Assembly (NCBI RefSeq): GCF_013030945.1
Contig: NZ_JABBXF010000067.1
Coordinates: 1-64,000, forward strand
DNA from: Streptomyces morookaense
Lineage (GTDB): Bacteria > Actinomycetota > Actinomycetes > Streptomycetales > Streptomycetaceae
DNA length: 64,000 nt
Direction: 5' to 3'
The position numbers and the translations under genes were made by a program. Position 1 is the first letter of the stretch. Each line of letters opens with the position of its first letter. The notes beneath the pieces are model-generated. The model had not been told where the DNA came from and did no database searches. It worked only from the letters and a program-made list of their open reading frames with translations. Shown piece by piece: positions 60,743-64,000 of the stretch.

Positions 60743-63067
60743 TCAGGAGGCCGTGCCGTCCAGCTCCTTCCGTACCTCATGTGCCGCCGCCACCAGACTC
60801 TCCAGAGAGGCGCGCACCTCGCTCCAGTCACGGGTCTTCAGGCCGCAGTCGGGGTTGACCCACAGGCGCTCGCCAGGGATCGCGGCCAGTCCCTTACGCA
60901 GCAGGTCCGCCGCCTCGGCGGTGCCGGGGACGCGGGGCGAGTGGATGTCGTAGACGCCCGGGCCGACTTCGCGCGGGTACCCGGCCGCGGCCAGCTCGCC
61001 GGCGACCTGCATGTGGGAGCGGGCGGCCTCCAGACTGATGACGTCGGCGTCGAGGTCGTCGATGGCCGTGAGGATGTCGCCGAACTCGGCGTAGCACATG
61101 TGGGTGTGGATCTGGGTGTCCGGCCGGGTACCGCTGGTGGCGAGGCGGAAGGCCTCGGTGGCCCAGTCCAGGTACGCCGCGCGGTCGGCGGCGCGCAGCG
61201 GGAGCGTCTCGCGCAGGGCCGGCTCGTCGACCTGGATCACCGAAGTGCCCGCCGTTTCCAGGTCGTTGACCTCGTCGCGCAGGGCGAGGGCGACCTGCCG
61301 GGCGGTCTCGGCGAGCGGCTGGTCGTCGCGGACGAAGGACCAGGCGAGCATGGTGACGGGCCCGGTGAGCATGCCCTTGACCGGCCGGTCGGTGAGGGAC
61401 TGGGCGTAGCGGGTCCACCGGACGGTCATCGGCTCGGGGCGGGAGATGTCGCCGGCGAGGATCGGCGGGCGGACGTAGCGGGTGCCGTAGGACTGGACCC
61501 AGCCGTGCCGGGTGGCCAGATAGCCGGTGAGCTGTTCGGCGAAGTACTGGACCATGTCGTTGCGTTCGGGCTCGCCGTGGACGAGCACGTCGATGCCGGC
61601 CTTCTCCTGGAAGGCGACGACCTCGCGGATCTCGGCCTCGATGCGCTCCTCGTAGGCCGCCGTGCCGAGGCGTCCGGCGCGCAGGCCGGAGCGGGCGGTG
61701 CGCAGCTCGGCGGTCTGCGGGAAGGAGCCGATGGTGGTGGTCGGCAGCAACGGCAGCCGGAGCCGGTCGCGTTGGGCCGCGGCGCGCAGCTCGTAGGGCT
61801 GTGAGCGGTGCGTGTCGGCCTCGGTGACGGCGGCGCTGCGGGCGCGGACCGCCGGGTCGCGGGTGATGGCGGAGGCCGCCCGGGAGGCCAGGTCGGCGCG
61901 GTTGGCGGCGAGTTCGGCGGCGACGGCGTCGGTGCCGCGCTCCAGCGCGCGGGCCAGCGTGACGATCTCGCCCGTCTTCTGGCGGGCGAAGGCGAGCCAG
62001 CGGACGATCTGCGGGTCGATGTCCCGCTCGGCCGTGACGTCGAGCGGGACATGCAGCAGGGAGCAGGAGGCCGCGACGTCGACGCGGTCGGCGAGGCCGA
62101 GGAGGGTGCCGAGGGTGGCCAGCGACTTCTCCAGGTCGTCGATCCACACGTTGCGGCCGTCGACCACGCCGGCGACCAGGCGCTTGCCGGGCAGGCCGCC
62201 GACGGCGGCGAGGTCGTCGAGGTTGGCGGCGGCGGACCGGGTGAAGTCGAGGGCGAGGCCTTCGACCGGGGCCTTGGCCAGGACCGGCAGGGCCTCGCCG
62301 AGACGGTCGAAGTAGGAGGCGACCAGCAGCTTCGGCCGGTCGGCCAGGACGCCCAGTTCGCGGTAGGCGCGGGCGGCGGCGTTCAGCTCGGCCGGGGTGC
62401 GGTCCTGGACCAGGGCGGGCTCGTCGAGCTGCACCCACGTGGCGCCGGCGGCCCTGAGGTCCGCCAGCACTTCGGCGTAGACGGGCAGCAGCCGGTCGAG
62501 GAGCGTGAGCGGTTCGAAACCCGGCGCGACGCCGGGCGCGGGCTTGGCCAGCAGCAGGTAGGTGACGGGGCCGACCAGGACGGGGCGCGCGTCCAGTCCG
62601 AGGGCGAGGGCTTCCTTCAACTCGGCGACCTGCTTGGCGGAGTCGGCGGCGAAGACGGTGCCGGGTCCCAATTCCGGGACGAGATAGTGGTAGTTGGTGT
62701 CGAACCACTTGGTCATCTCCAGCGGCGCCACGTCCTGGGTGCCGCGGGCCATGGCGAAGTAGCCGTCCAGGGCGTCGGCTTCGACGGCCGCACGGTGCCG
62801 GGCGGGGATCGCACCGACCATGACGCTGGTGTCCAGGACGTGGTCGTAGTACGAGAAGTCGCCGGTCGGCACCTCGTGCAGGCCGGCCTCGGCGAGCTGC
62901 TGCCAGGTGGTGCGGCGCAGCCCGGCAGTGGTCTCCCGGAGGGCGTCGGCGGTGACAAGGCCCTGCCAGTAGCCCTCGATCGCCTTCTTCAGTGCGCGGT
63001 TGCGGCCTTGGCGGGGGTAGCCGTACACGGTGGCCCGTGCTGCCGCGGCTGCGGACTTGCTGGTCAC
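60743..63067 (-). CDS. metE: Cobalamin-independent methionine synthase, 774 aa
   Basis: Transfers the methyl group of 5-methyltetrahydrofolate polyglutamate to homocysteine. The N-terminal half has the repeated barrel (ATVYGYPRQGRNRALKKAIE), and the C-terminal half the active site: TTTIGSFPQTAE, VLVHGEPERNDMVQYF, IQVDEPALRE, IHTHMCYAEF with His and Cys ligands, and VNPDCGLKTRDW with the third zinc Cys. GTG at 63067 follows AGGAGAG. Length is normal. An upstream cobalamin riboswitch should repress it when vitamin B12 is available to the alternative enzyme MetH. Confidence 0.95.
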   Translation of the reverse strand: MTSKSAAAAARATVYGYPRQGRNRALKKAIEGYWQGLVTADALRETTAGLRRTTWQQLAEAGLHEVPTGDFSYYDHVLDTSVMVGAIPARHRAAVEADALDGYFAMARGTQDVAPLEMTKWFDTNYHYLVPELGPGTVFAADSAKQVAELKEALALGLDARPVLVGPVTYLLLAKPAPGVAPGFEPLTLLDRLLPVYAEVLADLRAAGATWVQLDEPALVQDRTPAELNAAARAYRELGVLADRPKLLVASYFDRLGEALPVLAKAPVEGLALDFTRSAAANLDDLAAVGGLPGKRLVAGVVDGRNVWIDDLEKSLATLGTLLGLADRVDVAASCSLLHVPLDVTAERDIDPQIVRWLAFARQKTGEIVTLARALERGTDAVAAELAANRADLASRAASAITRDPAVRARSAAVTEADTHRSQPYELRAAAQRDRLRLPLLPTTTIGSFPQTAELRTARSGLRAGRLGTAAYEERIEAEIREVVAFQEKAGIDVLVHGEPERNDMVQYFAEQLTGYLATRHGWVQSYGTRYVRPPILAGDISRPEPMTVRWTRYAQSLTDRPVKGMLTGPVTMLAWSFVRDDQPLAETARQVALALRDEVNDLETAGTSVIQVDEPALRETLPLRAADRAAYLDWATEAFRLATSGTRPDTQIHTHMCYAEFGDILTAIDDLDADVISLEAARSHMQVAGELAAAGYPREVGPGVYDIHSPRVPGTAEAADLLRKGLAAIPGERLWVNPDCGLKTRDWSEVRASLESLVAAAHEVRKELDGTAS

Positions 63068-63128
63068 GGAACTCTCCTTCGCGAGCGTCTTCCTGGATCC
63101 CGTTACACGGCGAGAACGCGAAGGGGGA

Positions 63129-63165
63129 CGGACGGGCCGCACCACGACAGTGGGGTGCCCGTCCG
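63129..63165 (-). terminator. Second hairpin in the metE leader
   Basis: CGGACGGGC (63129-63137) pairs with GCCCGTCCG (63157-63165), a perfect 9-bp stem with a 19-nt loop, about 60 nt upstream of the metE start. It is likely part of the expression platform or a pause/terminator hairpin. Confidence 0.5.
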
Positions 63166-63203
63166 ATATGTTCGCCGACCCGCCCTCGAGGTCACCGGGA
63201 TCT

Positions 63204-63227
63204 CCGCGCGCGAACGGTCGCGCGCGG
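63204..63227 (-). terminator. Hairpin directly after the cobalamin aptamer
   Basis: CCGCGCGCGA and TCGCGCGCGG form a perfect 10-bp stem around a 4-nt loop (acgg). In the metE transcript it follows the aptamer by a few nt, the position expected of a terminator hairpin controlled by ligand binding. Confidence 0.6.
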
Positions 63228-63232
63228 GCAAC

Positions 63233-63419
63233 GGGCAGGTCTTCGGACTCGCGGGCACGTCTGCCGGGGGCAGACACCTAATGGCCGTCGCTTCCCAGGC
63301 CGTTGTAGGGCCCAGTGCGTATGACGGCGGTCGTTCCCGCTCACCGCTGCGGGGCAGTCCCGGATTCCCACCGGGTTCCCTCTTGCGACGCGCCTGCCTG
63401 GCGAGCAGGGCGAACCAGC
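63233..63419 (-). promoter_or_regulatory. Cobalamin riboswitch of metE
   Basis: In the minus-strand transcript the conserved elements appear in order: CTGGTTCGCC start, GGGAACCCGGTGGGAATCCG, GGACTGCCCCGCAGCGGTGA, GCACTGGGCC, GGCCTGGGAAGCGACGGCC and GAGTCCGAAGACCTGCCCG. These match the AdoCbl riboswitch (GGTG..AATCC, CCGC..CGGTGA, ACCTGCC). The aptamer ends about 165 nt before metE. Binding of cobalamin should switch off the gene. Confidence 0.88.
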
Positions 63420-63567
63420 TGCACGCGCCAGCCTAGAGCGGAGATCCGGTTCTTGAACAGTGGGGCACGGTTTCCCGGCTTTGTCAGTGGTCGGTGCGAC
63501 GATCGTCCCGGCGGCGCGAACACGTGCCGCCCGGCCCCGGACCCCCGGATACGAGGAGTGAAGTCCC

Positions 63568-64000
63568 GTGCGCATCGTGGTCAGTGAGTTCGTGAGCCTG
63601 GACGGCGTCGTACAGGCACCCGGCGGAGCGGAGGAGGACACCGACGGCGGCTTCGCCCACGGTGGCTGGTCGCACCCGTTCTTCGACCCGGAGGTGATGG
63701 GTGGCGCCATCGACGACGCCATGGCCAGGACCGAGGCGCTGCTGTTCGGGCGCCGCACGTGGCAGACGATGGCCGCGGCGTGGCCGGAGCGGGCCGGCGA
63801 CCCCTTCGCCGACCGGATGAACGAGATCCCGAAGTACGTGGTGACCGGCACCCTGGGCGACGAGGAGCTGACGTGGAACAACACCACGCGCATCCCCGGC
63901 GGCCAGGCCCTCGCCCGCATCCGCGAGCTGCGCGCCGCCGACGGCGGCGACCTGCAGGTCATGGGCAGCCCCACGCTTGTCCGCACCCTCCTGGGCGAGG
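63568..64000 (+). CDS. Dihydrofolate reductase-family protein (RibD C-terminal type), partial
   Basis: Frame runs off the window end. GTG at 63568 with GAGGAG upstream. The start MRIVVSEFVSLDGVVQAPGG is the common opening of the RibD-C-like small reductases of actinomycetes; ALLFGRRTWQTMAAAWP (GRRTWE-type motif) and KYVVTGTLG (V.S.T) are typical, and GGDLQVMGSPTLVRTLL forms the last NADPH-contact motif. Members reduce unknown substrates using NADPH. At least 144 residues are present of about 190. Confidence 0.83.
   Translation, partial: MRIVVSEFVSLDGVVQAPGGAEEDTDGGFAHGGWSHPFFDPEVMGGAIDDAMARTEALLFGRRTWQTMAAAWPERAGDPFADRMNEIPKYVVTGTLGDEELTWNNTTRIPGGQALARIRELRAADGGDLQVMGSPTLVRTLLGE

Noticed and set aside
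1..64000. tRNA or rRNA genes, insertion sequences, integrase or attachment sites
   Set aside because: None seen by eye: no transposase or integrase motif and no recognisable tRNA cloverleaf or flanking duplications. A tRNAscan-SE run would be decisive.

Overview
The window reads as a chromosomal segment of a Streptomyces or close relative. Coding regions are very GC-rich with strongly GC-biased third codon positions, intergenic gaps are short, leucine TTA codons are rare, and most genes have typical Streptomyces homologues by motif. An intergenic repeat near 11.3 kb also looks like the dispersed Streptomyces type. I see no rRNA, tRNA, CRISPR array, transposase or origin.

Layout. 0-3.6 kb: a possible cation-efflux remnant, a 55-aa basic protein, a flavohemoprotein gene broken by one missing base, and a B3/4-domain protein divergent from an XRE-cupin regulator. 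3.6-6.1 kb: a secreted S33-type hydrolase, then two gene stumps (hemerythrin-like and DinB/DUF664-like) joined head to head. 6.2-9.9 kb: the fructose operon fruR-fruK-fruA. 10-15.3 kb: GNAT, DJ-1/PfpI, a methyltransferase, a small membrane protein, a secreted SGNH esterase and an FAD oxidase. 15.4-20 kb: a polyol locus (permease, dehydrogenase, LacI regulator with a clear operator, PfkB kinase). 20-22.9 kb: hypothetical proteins, then decayed sequence with a cupin/acetyltransferase chimera. 22.9-26.4 kb: a large secreted peptidase that has subtilase features but whose catalytic histidine position is replaced and which shows sedolisin-like residues. 28-35.5 kb: an antiporter, a LysE exporter, a GH9 glycosidase behind a two-component system, MarR and a lipase. 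35.6-46 kb: a beta-helix protein, VOC, YqeY, DUF4344 lipoprotein, two dehydrogenases, a MerR switch, an ECF41 sigma factor with its carboxymuconolactone decarboxylase-type target gene, questin-oxidase-like, FBP, DUF1540 and PAT-like acetyltransferase genes.

46.4-58.9 kb is the most distinctive part: a compact, translationally coupled nonribosomal peptide operon. It encodes an MFS exporter, a stand-alone condensation protein, C-A-T, A-T, A-T, and a last protein made of C, an adenylation stub without catalytic core, T and a compact SDR domain. There is no thioesterase. The first two genes each carry a TTA codon, which suggests bldA control. A secreted S33 peptidase behind a perfect palindrome follows. 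The window ends with metE under a cobalamin riboswitch and a DHFR-like gene cut by the window edge.

Functions rest on motifs read by eye. No database search was possible. Substrate assignments for the NRPS, the polyol locus and the hydrolases are inferences.
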